A DNA stretch of 64,000 nt, taken from assembly GCA_009363875.1 (NCBI GenBank), contig CM018690.1:19299692-19363691 (forward strand). Direction: 5' to 3'. Under the pieces are notes generated by a model. The model was given only the letters and a program-made list of their open reading frames with translations, did not search any database and was not told the origin of the DNA. Shown here one piece after another: positions 12,000 to 23,960 of the stretch (the stretch's first letter is position 1; each line of letters starts with the position of its first letter). Both the position numbers and the translations under genes were made by a program. Source of the DNA: Mikania micrantha (lineage: Eukaryota > Streptophyta > Magnoliopsida > Asterales > Asteraceae).

Positions 12000-12276
12000 G
12001 AGAATTACCGAGATGCCCCCCTATGGTTTGTTAGAGTTTCACTTTTGGTCCTTAGGTTTTATAAATTATCCATATGGTCTCTAATATTTGACATTTGTAA
12101 CCTATATAGTCCTTATGTGAGGGTAATTTGGTCAATTACATGAGGATCATTTGATGACCTAAGGACTATATGTGTTATTAATGTCAAATATTAGGGACCA
12201 TATGCGTAATTTATGAAACATATGAACCAAAAGTGAAATACTAACAAACCAAAAGGAACATATCGGTAATTTACTC
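12000..12276. mobile_element. Foldback Mutator-type MITE, 10-bp TSD
   Basis: Two arms of more than 100 bp are inverted copies of each other: AATTACCGAGATGCCCCCC and onward on the left, and the complement of GTTCCTTTTGGTTTG...on the right. The element is almost wholly palindromic, 277 bp long and non-coding. AATTTTAAAA flanks it perfectly at 11990-11999 and 12277-12286. Long terminal inverted repeats plus a 9-10 bp duplication indicate a Mutator-type MITE. Confidence 0.85.
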
Positions 12277-12453
12277 AATTTTAAAATATAAATCACCGAG
12301 GAAACTTTTAAACTAAAAGTTTGAAACCATTAGTTTCATATACACCAACCAATTAATTTGATCATGGGTAACATATTCCGGCTCTCCGACTATTATCCGT
12401 AAGTACCTTCATGGCTTCATTTGCACGTGCATAAACTTGTGACCATTTATTTA

Positions 12454-12676
12454 TTTTTTTTGAACGGCTTGGTACAACGACACCCAAGACGGGATTTCAA
12501 CCGTCCCCTCGGATTTGACGCTCTGGGGCGTATGCCCGAGCCCACCCCAAGAGGAACCCCACAACTGGGTAAACCCCCTGACCTTGCTTCAGCAAATATG
12601 CCTCAGCCCGGATTCGAACCCAAGACCTCCCATAGGGAAGTCAAGGGGGTAACCATTAGGCTAGAAGCCCTTGGTT
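12454..12676 (-). mobile_element. tRNA-derived SINE, perfect 17-bp TSD
   Basis: On the minus strand an A-box TAGCCTAATGG (12653-12663) is followed by a B-box GGTTCGAATCC (12610-12620), the internal RNA polymerase III promoter of a tRNA-derived SINE. The 223-bp body ends in an A-rich tail, seen as T-rich sequence from 12454. The 17-bp TTGTGACCATTTATTTA is directly duplicated at 12437-12453 and 12677-12693. The plus-strand ORF crossing it (12421-12849) is spurious. Confidence 0.92.
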
Positions 12677-12693
12677 TTGTGACCATTTATTTA

Positions 12694-15034
12694 CTTGTTC
12701 CAAAACTTGTCACTCAAATGTCTTTACAGTTTTCAAATTTCAACTCTCGTAGGACCATTCTAATTATTGCATGTGTTTTGTTCCTGTCATACAATTATCA
12801 TCCTGCAATCCATGTTTGCTATCTTTCTACCGACACGCAGAAAGTGTAATAGATTATTGATTATATAAAGATTTTTTTTAGTTACACATATTTTATAACT
12901 TTGTTACTTTTATGGATCATAAAAGAAACCGTACATGATATTTAGTCTTGTAGCATACTAGAATTGAACATGTTACTTTTATTGATTTTGTTGGTAGAAA
13001 CAAACTTTGGAACAAAAGAAACATTCCTATATGTTAAAATAAATTAATTAGCTAATTAATTAAGCTTTATTTGTAGTATTAACGAGGGAGAAAAAGGTAA
13101 ACACGTTGGTTAGGTTAAGAACTAGTCAAGAAAGATTCCGATCAAAATTGATAAATTTATTCAAAGAAAATAACTGTTTTTAATTTTAGTGTTGTTAATT
13201 AATGTCAATTTAGTTTAGATGGATTTGCTTAAAACCAAACATGGAGAGAGTATATACGTTAACAGGGGCGTAGCTATTAAGGGACTGGGAGGGGCGACCA
13301 CTCCCCTCTTTTTTTTCGTCAGTAGAGTTATTTTCGGGTCAAAAAGTTAATTTTTTAAAAAAAGATTTGATTTCGCCCATTGATAGAAAAAATTATATTA
13401 TCATCTCTTTTAAATAAAAAACAATTATTTTTATAATTAGTAAATAGAAAATCAACTTCAAAAATTACCTATATATTAACATCCGTCATTTATTTTGATT
13501 TCCTCGTAGTTCCTACCATATTTTCTTTTTTTGTTCCCCATCGGAGGTCCACACCTTTCGCCCCCATTCCACCGTCACAGATTCCAGCCACCACCTATTA
13601 CCTTTCAAGTAGCTTAGTAGCAATCATTTCACCGCCTAATCTTGACACAATTGTAGTCAGTAATTTTAATTTTTCTTCATAAATTATTTTAAGTGCTGCT
13701 TATTTTAATGTTAATATTCAGGATAAAGCACTCTTTTTTAAGCATAATGATAATTATTAACTACTTATATTTTTATTATTTGACCTGACTTGACCTGAAT
13801 CACTGACCCGTACATTTAATCCGACTAACCGAGACACACCAATAGATTGTAATTTTTTTTTGAATTCACGTAACTTTCACCCCTTATGATTCCTTTAAAT
13901 CTCCGCTATTGTATGTTAATACAAGTTGAAAGGTACAAAGTGTACGTTTCATACAATAAGACTATACTAGCTATGATGCCTAAGAACCCTTAAAGTTCTT
14001 TAGGAAGAACTTCAAAAATCATGAGGTGTTGAAGAGGTCACCACTCTCTTGACGAGGTCTAAGGCATCACCTTGAACATGGGATCTACCCCTCCCCCCCA
14101 ATCAGAACTTTAAAATGATAACCCATATAAGCTAGCTTTTTTTTATGTTTTTAAAATGTTATATATTAAATTTTTATTAATTCCTGCTCATTTTATACAA
14201 AATTATCTAAAATCCATTCAAGCTATATTATCACGGAAATAATCTCTTTGTTTTCATTCTAAAATATTTAAATAGAATTTCAAATGGATAAATTCGCTCG
14301 TCTATATAATTGAAAACACGTGTTTCTCTATCATATATTATGCATACTATCTCAATGTAAAGAAGATTGCTCTAAAAACGATAGGTAAAACGTATAAATA
14401 TAACATCTTCAATTATACTTTTTCTCATTAGAAGAAGCAAATTTTCAAATAAGTTCTTTTAATATAAAACAAGTTTTTGTTTAATTTAAATTTTTAAAGT
14501 GTTTTGGAGATTATAAGAAACATTTTAAAAGTTAGATACGTATCGTTTTTTTTAACATTTTACTTTAGTTTTCACATCTCGCTACTATTAAATATGTATT
14601 TCAATAATTAAATAATAATATTCAACAAAATTATATTATTTAAACATTTTTAAGAACGACAAAATAGATTTCTTAGCATATTAAAATAATCATTTTATTG
14701 AAAAAATTGATTTAAATATTTATTAAAAAATTTTAAGTTTTTCAAAAACAATTTTTTTAAAATAAGAAATAGATTAATATCGATCATGTCTAAAAAAAAA
14801 TAGAGTTTCATGATAAACAATGTGAAAACAAATTAATAATAATAAAACTAAAGTGTTCAAACAATAGGGAACTTATTAAAAATGACATTTTTTTCAAAAA
14901 TATACTTTTTTAGAAAATGTTTAAACGACAAACTTTCTAAAAAGAAGTCAAAAAAAAAATATTACATTTTATTAATTAAATTATTATGTTATACACTTAT
15001 ACCTAGTTTCAATAATATTTTATTACTAACTACT
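12694..15034. other. AT-rich DNA with unclassified TE-like traces
   Basis: No gene was found. A GGGGCGTAGCTATTAAGGGA segment at 13265-13300 resembles the start of a common non-autonomous DNA transposon and is similar to the sequence at 28310. No matching end or TSD was found for it. The rest is low-complexity AT-rich DNA. Confidence 0.5.
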
Positions 15035-15378
15035 GAAATTTTAGTTATTAAATCCTTATAATACTTGAGATATAAGCCTAAACTTTTACAAAAATGAAAT
15101 TTACAAAAAAAAATTTATTAAATAATAATATTATTAGTTTATTATTAATATTACTAACTACGGGGATAGAGATGAATATTTCTTTACGAGCATCAATACC
15201 AACAAGAAATTTTAGTTATTAAATCCTTATAATACTTGAGATACTAGCCCAAATTTTTACAAAAATGAAATTAAAAAAAACAATTTTTTATTAAATAATA
15301 ATATTATTAGTTTATTATTAATATTACTAACTACATGGATAGAGATGAATATTTCTTTACGAGTATCAATACCAACAT
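15035..15378. repeat. Two-copy tandem duplication, 171-bp period
   Basis: The segment beginning GAAATTTTAGTTATTAAATC at 15035 recurs at 15206 and both copies run to AGTATCAATACCAACA-type sequence. There are few differences between copies. The sequence is AT-rich and non-coding. Confidence 0.85.
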
Positions 15379-15524
15379 GATAATATCAAATACTCTTACT
15401 CTTGCTACAAATATGTAACACATTCGGTTTTTTTATGTTTATTATATATTATATATGTATCCATCAGTTTTTGTATTTCCAATGGTTTTGGTATGGATTG
15501 GTACCTTTTGTTTTATATTATAGG

Positions 15525-15560
15525 ACTAGGTTATAAACCCTTGTATAACACGAGTCAAAA
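15525..15560 (-). mobile_element. Possible Helitron 3' terminus
   Basis: On the minus strand an imperfect hairpin-like sequence is followed by TTTATAACCTAGT, resembling a Helitron 3' end (CTRRT). The next base is C rather than T and no 5' end was located, so this is weak. Confidence 0.35.
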
Positions 15561-16261
15561 ACTTATCAAAGTGTAATAGTTTTAAATGACTAAAATTACA
15601 TATTATTACATACTATAAGCAATAATATAAATTTACAACAAAAGTTCATAAATTGTTTAAACACTTATTTGTATACAACATTTGTTTTTTTATTCATAAC
15701 CTTACTATTTTTGTATAAAATTATAACAGTTTCAAACCTTCTCTACTTATTAAAGCATTATAAAAAAATAAAATAAATGAAAAATTAACGTAAAATATGA
15801 AGACATAACCAAGAATAGTCTGTATACATATCACTATTTTAGAATATCCTTACAATAATTTTCAAGCTTCTCTCTTATTATTTATTGTATATTAGATAAT
15901 AACATTAAATATTAAATATAGTTGCAACAATTTTAAATCAAGAAAAAGATTTTTTATGGCATTAAAAGATATATTAATATTAAAAATACACTATTTTCAG
16001 AAGCCAAATTATTATAAATATGAAATAGACAAAAATGCTTTTATAAAACAACATGTTTAAAAAATAATCTTAAAAAAATAGTGTTTAAAAAATTATGTTA
16101 TTAAGTAAAGTATCAATTATATATAATTTTAATCAAGTTTTATATTCAAAATCATCTTATACTAAATATTCATTTGTGACTATTTAATATAGTTTTATTT
16201 AGCCGATTTAATAGACGTTGGATTAACCTAGTAGATGTATATATCCATCTATGTTTATATA

Positions 16262-16700
16262 ACTAGGGTTATATCCGCGCTTCGCTGCGGTAATCGGGCC
16301 AATTGATAATAAAATTCTGACATAAATGTTTACCATTGTAAAAAAGAGCATTGGAAACATGAAAACGAATATATAAACACCAAATAAAAAAGTCCGAAGA
16401 TGTTTAAAAAACATTTATACCCACGCTTCGTGGCTTTAATCGGGGCAATTGATAATAAATGCAAGACTTGAATCAGATTTAAAAAAAAATATACCCGCGC
16501 TTCGCGGCGTTAATCGGGCCAATTGATGATAAATGTAAGACTCGAACCAGATTAAAAAAGAATTTATACCCACGCTTCGCGACGTTAATCAGGCTAATTG
16601 ATAATAAAAGCAAGACTCCAAGCATATTTTAAATATATATATATACCCACGCTTCGCGGCATTAATCGGGGCAATCGATAAGAAATACAAGACTCGAAAC
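16262..16700. repeat. Five diverged copies of the Helitron 3' hairpin
   Basis: CCGCGCTTCGCTGCGGTAATCGGG (first 20 bases CCGCGCTTCGCTGCGGTAAT) at 16276 is echoed at about 16422, 16495, 16571 and 16648 as 'tataccCRCGCTTCGYGGC...TTAATCRGG'. Each is followed by AATTGATAATAAA-type sequence and usually by 'caagactcgaa'. Spacing is roughly 75-145 bp. Only the outermost copy has the CTAGT end. Confidence 0.75.
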
Positions 16701-17645
16701 AGATAAAAAAAAGAATTACAACTGTATCAGCGTCGGATCCTTACAAAAAAAATTTACCTCTGTTCGGATATCGTTACAAAAAAAACGGGATTACAAAAAA
16801 AGAAGGAAATACCACTGTATCGTCATATATCTTAAAACAATAAATCAAATCGTCTGCAAAATTTTTGAAAGTTTGTTAATTAATTATTGTTATTATTATT
16901 ATTTAATTATTTTATAATAATTAGTATTATCATTATATAATAATAGTAATCATTATTAATTATTATTATTATAATATAGTAATTATTATTAATTAGGCCA
17001 TTTTTTTGACTTTATAGTAAAAGAAAAAAAGAAAAAAAAGATTTACCACCGTAGATCAAGCTTGTAATTGTATGTTATATAATAAATAAAGGTTTTCAAT
17101 GGGTATGTCAATTTTATAGGCAATCAAAAAAATTTGTTTTTTCGCATCTCTTTCCTATTAAATATTGTAAACACGTTTTTTTTAGATTTAAATATTTCTC
17201 ATTTTCCTTATATCAAATATTAATAATTTTATTCAACTTGGTAATAATGATATAAATACAATATAAGATATTATCTAAATATTTTTAATTATAAAATTAT
17301 CTATGTAAAAATATGATATGCTATTTAAAACAAATAATTTTACAACTCATTTATTTAACATGTGTAATACACAAGTTATTATGAAAACTAAATATATGAA
17401 ATTGTATATTAAAACTTCGATTAACTGTAATTAAGTGTTAATAACTAAATATTGAAACAAGTTATTATTGAATGGGTTAATATAAAATTTTAAATCAATA
17501 ATCCTTGTAAGATTAATTTATTTGAAAATTTAAATACTTTAAGTATCAATTAACTAAGGTTGTTTTATTGATTGCCATGTGGCAATTAAGATGTGTTATG
17601 ATGACAAGTGGCAAAAGAAGATTTGTGTTTATTAGTATAGTAAGA
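16262..17645 (-). mobile_element. Non-autonomous Helitron
   Basis: Read on the minus strand the element starts TCTTACTATACTAATAAACA, a typical plant Helitron 5' end, preceded by A (17646). It ends with a CCGCAGCGAAGCGCGG hairpin and ATATAACCCTAGT, followed by T (16261). Insertion between A and T without duplication is the Helitron rule. The 1384-bp body has no Rep/helicase gene. Sequence just beyond the 5' end is shared with the repeat near 5540, so the 5' boundary is slightly less certain than the 3' one. Confidence 0.72.
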
Positions 17646-17659
17646 TAAGATAAGATTAG

Positions 17660-18230
17660 ATAAGGGTGAGAAGGCTTGAGGATTTGACAAGTGACATTAC
17701 TCTAATTTTATTAAAAGGGTATTTTTGTCATTGTATTTAATGTTTCAAGTTATTGTGTTTAATGTTTCATGTCATTGTGTTTAATATTTTTATTATTTTG
17801 TTTTATTTTTTATATCAGATTGTCTTATTTTGTTATTGTTTTTTATGCATTAAATAAATTGTTCTTATTTATTTTTTATGTTTTATTTATTAAAAATACA
17901 TAGTTGAGTTATTTTACCATTATGTTTATAAAACTTATAATTTTAAAAAACATAAATTGTTTTTATTTTTTGAAAAATACATTTCCGTTATTGTATATAT
18001 GTTCATCATTGTGTTTTATCGTCAGAACATTGTGTAATATAATCATCAATGTGTGTTATGTTTAGATTATTGTGTAATATATTCATCATTGTTTTTTATC
18101 TTCAGAGGATTGTGTAATATAGCATCATTGTGTCTTACGTTCTAGTTATTGTGTAATAGTCATTATTTTGTTTACGTTAAGGTCATTTTGTAATCTACGC
18201 GTCATTGTGTAAAGTAATTATATACATTTT
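17660..18230. repeat. Second copy of the 5540-6400 dispersed repeat
   Basis: The order of words (AAGTGACATTACTCTAATTT, then TTATGCATTAAATAAATTGTT, then ATTGTGTAATATATTCATC repeats) follows that of 5600-6200, with a shorter tandem part. It abuts the Helitron 5' end on its left and a Harbinger MITE on its right. Confidence 0.7.
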
Positions 18231-18261
18231 TATTATATCAACCATTCTTATTAAATCTTAA

Positions 18262-18424
18262 GGCTATAAGGTATGCCCCTTGACCCACTCACTCCACATA
18301 TGCGTCACGTAGGCACTCATCACAACCACTCACCCCACCATTTTGGTGGAAATGCCCCATTACCCACTCACTCTACGTTATCATCCCTTTTTTAAAACTT
18401 TTATATATATATATATACATGTGA

Positions 18425-18455
<31 letters not shown>

Positions 18456-18584
18456 AGAGAGAGAAAGTGTCTCACCCATTGCCCCAATCACGCCCCCCCC
18501 CCCCCATTCACGCCCTCTCACGCCCCCAAGAGGGCGGTGTGCCACGCCCTACTCACGCTCACTCAAGGGGCATACCCACCTGTC
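18262..18584. mobile_element. PIF/Harbinger-type MITE, TAA TSD
   Basis: The left end GGCTATAAGGTATGCCCCTT pairs with the complement of the right end CAAGGGGCATACCCACCTGTC. TAA precedes (18259-18261) and follows (18585-18587), the usual Harbinger target. It is 323 bp and non-coding. Inside are a TG/GA microsatellite (18420-18465) and a run of C (about 18493-18505). Confidence 0.75.
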
Positions 18585-18587
18585 TAA

Positions 18588-20877
18588 TGAGATACAACAT
18601 TTATAATCATTAGATTTTGTGTAAAGTAATGTCTCAACAATTGCTATGAATATTTTTACTTTTGTACATATAAACATTCTACTGCTTGGATGAATCTAAA
18701 TTGTTTGGCAGCATGAATTGTAGGAAATTGTTTATCGACCGATCTAAAATAAATTTTATGTAGCCCCCTTGGGTTTGTCAAGGCGATGCCGGTTTGGGGT
18801 ACGCCCCCTAGTCATGATGTAATTTTGTTGTTGTTTTTATATATATTTTCTGGGCTAAACCCCTTTATCCAAAACAAGAAAATACGTAATGTAAATCAAA
18901 ATGTGGTTTTTTAAGAATAATTTTAAACACCAATTCGCTTTCAACATGACTTGAACCATAAGTAAAATTTATATAACATAAGTAAAATTTCATAGATTCT
19001 AATATTTTGTTTTCCTAAAAATTAATAAGTTAAATAATGTGATCTAAAAAGTCATTTATTTCTTTGGTAATTTTAACACGTGGCGCATGTGTTAAATGTT
19101 TGGAAACATTTTGTGTGAGATGCTGAAAACATGAAGGATCGTGAAGGCACGAATATGATAACACTTGGTACGTAGGTGAACTTGAGTAAACATATGATTG
19201 TTTTATTTAATGAATAAAACACTTTTTTATTATCCTGACTATTATAAGATGATATCAAGAAGTTAAGTTGTAACAACTAATAAAAATATAGTTAAAATGT
19301 CTTGGATGAATATGATTCAAAAACATTAAATTAACTAAAAAGGGTTAAAAAGTACTCACGACCTATTATCATAACTTGATGGTGTAAAAACAAAAACCAA
19401 ATAATCAAAGTACAATTGAAAATTTGAATTGAAATATCCCAAATGAATGTTGTTGTTTACGAAAAGTTAACATAATTTTTAACTCAAGCTAGTTTAAAGT
19501 AGGAAATCTATGACAAATTTAAACGTTAAAGATGTGTGATGTAATTAATAAAGTTTAGGACCAAATATGTAATTGCTTTTTTGATTAAAAATAGATTTCT
19601 TAATATAAAAAAGATATTTTTATTGAAAACCACACTTTAAAAAAATTAAACTTTTATAAATTTTTAAATTTTGTATAAAATATGAAAATTTTCAAAAACA
19701 GTGAACTAAATACAAAATATTTCGAAATTGTTATTTTTAAAAAAGAAAAACTTTATTAAAAAATCTATTTAATAAAGAAATTTTTTAAAAACCAAAAGTT
19801 TTAAAAATTAATATATTTATAAAAAATGATAATGAAAAACAGTTTTTTTATGAATTTTTTACATACATACCCCCGGAGTGAACTTTATTACATAACTCTT
19901 AAAATAAATTACATATTTTCTCTTGAGCGTGAAAAATATGTAATTGGCTAGTTTATTTTAAAGAGAAAATATGTATATGCAATAAGGGATTTTATCAAGA
20001 AGAAATATGTAAATACCCATTTCTTTATTGTACTAAAAAACAAACTTTTTTAAAAAAAGTTTAGAATAACGATATAATTGTTTTATTAATCAAATTATAT
20101 ATTTATAACTAATTTTAATAATATATCATTTCAAATATTTTATTTTATACTTTTAAAATATTTATTAATTACTATATAATAATTTTTTTCTCATACAATC
20201 ATGTAATACACAGACTACCAATCTAATTTATAAAAATAACAAAATGATTACATTTATAACGTTTGCAATATAGAATGTATAAAAAAATTAACTAATTTAA
20301 CAAGGCATACGGCATACCCATCATTTTATTACATATTTTAAATTATGAAAAATTATATAAAAAAATGACTTTATCCATATTTGTAGTTTTTGAAAATAAG
20401 GTTGTTACAATTTCATACAACTCTTTTTGTATACAATGTTTTTTTTATTGAAAATCGAGTCACGTGTTTTTTTTTCATTTGTTTCGAATATACATGTATT
20501 TTTTTTTACATATTGAAGTATTTAACCAAATCTAAAAAACTGATATTTTAATGTAGGATAACAGTTATTTTTACAACTAAGTATATTTTAAGATGGTACG
20601 TTGGAGCAACAAATTATAAATTAGTATTTGTGTTGTTTAAAGCTCGTTTTATAACGAAAATTTATATATGTATATTTTTAAAATTATTTTTCAATTTATC
20701 AAGAGTATAAATAACTTTATCGAAATAAATCACTGTTTTGTACGTTATAACCCGCATGGTTACGGATTCGTAATACTTCGTGCAACAAGTCTATCAACAG
20801 GGGTACATCATGAAGCAGAGTTCACATCGCTAATTTTAAACAATTAACTATATATGTGCAAAATCCAATCAAACTGG
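18588..20877. other. AT-rich intergenic DNA downstream of the XTH gene
   Basis: No gene was recognised. Short ORFs (for example 19073-19276) lack any domain. A partly self-complementary segment with ATTACATATTTTCTC and its inverse occurs near 19905-19975, but no clear ends were found. Confidence 0.55.
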
Positions 20878-20883
20878 TTTATT
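20878..20883 (-). terminator. Probable polyadenylation signal of the XTH gene
   Basis: AATAAA on the minus strand lies about 90 bases after the XTH stop codon, a plausible position for a plant near-upstream element. This is inferred from motif and position only. Confidence 0.5.
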
Positions 20884-20970
20884 CATGTTTATATAAATAC
20901 ATCCACAATTTCACACATTAATATAAACAATAACCAGAAGCAAGTATATATGGCGAAAAATGAATTATCT

Positions 20971-22313
20971 CTAGATTCCGTCCACACATTCCGGTGGGGT
21001 AACCGGGTACCTTCGCTTATCGGTGCAGTAATCGTAGACCATATGGTTCATACGCACCCATCGGTATCGCCTGGCTGCAACCGTGTCAAGTTGTTGGTAA
21101 CCCTTACCCTCCCACCAGTTGGCCGGGTTAGATGCACAAGCACTTGGCCCTGGCACAGGACACCCCTCAATATCAAAGTCTTTGTAATATGCATAAAATG
21201 GTGCTTTGCTCCAGTCAATTTTTTCAAGCCCACCCCTTGTGGCCCAGTCATCTGCTTCCCATAATGTTGAATAAATTCCCATTGGTTGAAATTTTGGAAA
21301 TGGGACTCCTTTTGCTTCATTGTTCTTGTACACTCTTATAGGCACTTCATCCACTGAAAACCTGCACAAATGAGCTAGCCATGTTTAGCTCTATCTTTCA
21401 AATCAACTAGCACGCGGTTCAATCGTGTGATTAAGTTATACTTACACGACGTGGTGGTGGTTCCACATGATGGAGTAAACATGGAAGTCAGCAGCAGGGT
21501 CGAACCATAGGTTAATCCTTTGTTCCCTATCACCTTTTCCGTGGGCGTACACGTTGGTTTGGACCGAGTAAGGTTGTCCGGTGCGGTTCCCCAAGAACTC
21601 GAAATCAAGCTCATCGCGTACTTGATCTGTATCTGAATTCATCTGACCACAAGAACCATTAAAGAACAATGAGCACCCAATATGTGAGTGAACAATTAAG
21701 TCATACGCAAGTTTAGTTTATAATATAAAAAGCCATACATAAAAGGCAGTAACGGTGCCAGCAGAGTCACCCGGAATGAGCTTGATTTTCATGCTCACAC
21801 GTCCAAACAAATACTTGCTCTTTGACGCAAACCCACATCCTATTACATATCAAAACAATATTACATAAATTTATTTAGTACGCATTGATGATGATAGCAG
21901 TCTAGATTCAAAAAGGTAATATGTGTGTGTGTAATATTATGTTATATATATAAAAGTAGCCTTATTATAAACAAATCAATCAAGCAAAGTTTCATGCTTA
22001 CACATTGGGATATGAAGTGTGAAATGAGAATATAAGATAAAAAGTCTACTATTAGTAAGACTCTCAGTTAACAAGGTATAGACACTTCTTAACGTACACA
22101 TATAGTGTGTTGCATACCAGAGTTTTGGTCAAGGAGTAATTGGATGCCTTTCCCGCCATCAAGTTGTTTAATGTGAGAATCAGACCATGTTATATGAAAA
22201 TCTTGAAGAAACATAGCGGGCTTTGCATTTTTCTCAGGAAAGAATGTCACGAACCCGATTAGAAAAAGAATGAGGACAACATTGTTACGAGGCTTACTAA
22301 AAGAATATGTCAT
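20971..22313 (-). CDS. Xyloglucan endotransglucosylase/hydrolase, four exons
   Basis: A cell-wall enzyme of family GH16 that cuts and rejoins xyloglucan chains during wall growth. Exons are 22118-22313, 21739-21839, 21446-21642 and 20971-21361. All introns are GT...AG and phases fit, giving 294 residues, the normal family length. The N-terminus has a hydrophobic signal sequence (VVLILFLIGFVTFF) for secretion. The catalytic motif is RDELDFEFLG, with nucleophile and acid/base Glu and the central Asp intact. It is followed by the conserved N-glycosylation site NRT. The usual family motif begins HDEID. Arg-Asp-Glu-Leu with GNRTGQPY is typical of the Arabidopsis XTH6/XTH7 branch, from memory. The C-terminal XET domain has paired Cys (GCPVPGPSAC, DYCTDKRR, PPEC). 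It looks functional and is the only clear host gene here. Confidence 0.95.
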
Positions 22314-22350
22314 TTTGAATGTACAAGAATGATAAATCATGCTAGGGAGG

Positions 22351-22358
22351 TATATATA
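22351..22358 (-). promoter_or_regulatory. TATA box of the XTH gene
   Basis: CCTATATATACC on the minus strand lies about 38 bases upstream of the XTH start codon. That predicts transcription starting only a few bases before the ATG and a very short 5' leader, unless another start site is used. Confidence 0.6.
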
Positions 22359-22359
22359 G

Positions 22360-23521
22360 GATAAGGTTAGATAGGTGTTGAGGGACCAAAACAGTATATA
22401 TGAATAGTACAAGGGGGTCATTGTAAACTGGGATCGCTTTCTACACAGCTAATGGATGGTCATCAGTTGGACCCACCGCTCTCTAACCAAACATCGTCTT
22501 ATTCGTTTATTTTTTGTTTTTGTTCTTTTTTTTAATAATGGACAGTAATATCCAATAGTTGACTAGTTTAGCAAAGATAGCTTAAAGTTAAGTTGAATAT
22601 AATAAAGCTGCTTGATTTATGAAATATATTAATCTACATGTACTACGTAAACTTTTGATGGAACCCCTTTTGGAAAAAGTTATTCATATAAAGCTGGAAG
22701 ATCTCTTATCAACTTTGCGATTCAAAAAACGATAAAAACATGATAAAATAAATCTTCGCTAAACAATCTCATGAACGAACATAGTTGCACACTTATAGTC
22801 ACCTGTTACGTGCAGTGCCGGCACAATCGTTTTGAACACGAGTCGGAATTAAAGTAGAAGGTCTAGTGGTGGTTGCTGCTAAATTTGTTTGTGACCAAAA
22901 AGTTCTGGGCATTTTGTTGCCAAAGAATTGTATAGAATTCTACATATTATCGTGATTTACCTCCCTCATGTTGGTCGTAGGACCAGTCAGTGAGAGACAA
23001 CTAATGGTTACGTTCACCATTTTTTTACATATTACCATGAAAGAATTAAATTCTTACAAGTAAATCATATTAACAAAATACTACATATATGTGCAATTTA
23101 CGTTTTAAGTTTTAAAATGCACGTCTCTTTCTAAACATTCTTAAGTATAAACACCATAATAGTATAGAATACTAAAGATAACCTAGTTATCTCATTAAAT
23201 AATAAAAATTTACAGTCTAACCCACAATATCAACTGAACTTAAATCGAGAAATTAGTAGTAGTTCTCACATGCATGCATGTTGTGTAACATGAATTAGAT
23301 TGCATCAATTTATAATTATTATGGCATTAATTACAAATCACTAGTAGTTCTTTTGTATTTTTCTCTTTAGTGATTTATAATGATAACGGATTGTAATTTG
23401 CTTCTACAACGAAAAACCCTAAAAAAGTTTTGGATGTCCTTAAGTATGGGAGGCTTTAAGCAACTGCCTTCTTTTCCAAGTCATAGAGTGGGCACTTGTT
23501 ACGTGACACAATAGTCAGTGT
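22360..23521. other. XTH upstream region, no other gene seen
   Basis: This AT-rich stretch should contain any further promoter elements of the XTH gene. No ORF with a recognisable domain and no TE ends were found. Confidence 0.5.
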
Positions 23522-23960
23522 ATAGGGGTGCCATGGTTCGGTTTATAAGTGAAACCATAAATCAAACCGTTAATAACGTTTTCTAATAATGAAAACCAAA
23601 ACCGAGCCGTTAAAAATAAAAAAGTAAACCAAACCGAACCGTTATCAAAAGTTTGGTTTTACAGTTTAAGTTTTATAGGTTTGAGCTTCTTGGGCTTGTT
23701 AAAATAAAAAAACGAATCAAATCTAACTGTTTTACGGTTTGAGATCGACTAATCACACTACAATCCCAAAATGTAGTTTTTTTATTAAATGTCACCTAAA
23801 TCGTCAACCCTACACACACATATACATATACACATGGACCGATCCGGTTTTTTACGACTTGCTTTTAGTGAAAACTATAAACCAAACTGTTCATTATGGT
23901 TTCAAATTTTTGAAACCGACCAAATATTTGAGGAAAAAAACCGTTCGTAAAACCTAACCG
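23522..23960. mobile_element. hAT-like non-autonomous element relic
   Basis: It starts with TAGGGGTGCCATGGTTCGG, the style of plant hAT terminal repeats. It continues with repeated 'aaccgttaataacg', 'aaaccgaacc' and 'ggttt' words in both orientations. A matching right end (complement of CATGGTTCGG) was not found, so it is truncated or decayed. No TSD was found. Confidence 0.4.

Noticed and set aside
12421..12849. 142-codon plus-strand ORF
   Set aside because: It runs antisense through the SINE and its flanking duplications. The SINE explains the sequence.
16223..16414. 63-codon minus-strand ORF at the Helitron end
   Set aside because: It overlaps the hairpin terminus and has no recognisable domain.
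18491..18505. CRISPR-like or regulatory reading of the C run and GA/TG repeats
   Set aside because: These are simple microsatellites inside a MITE. There are no spaced repeats and the host is a plant.
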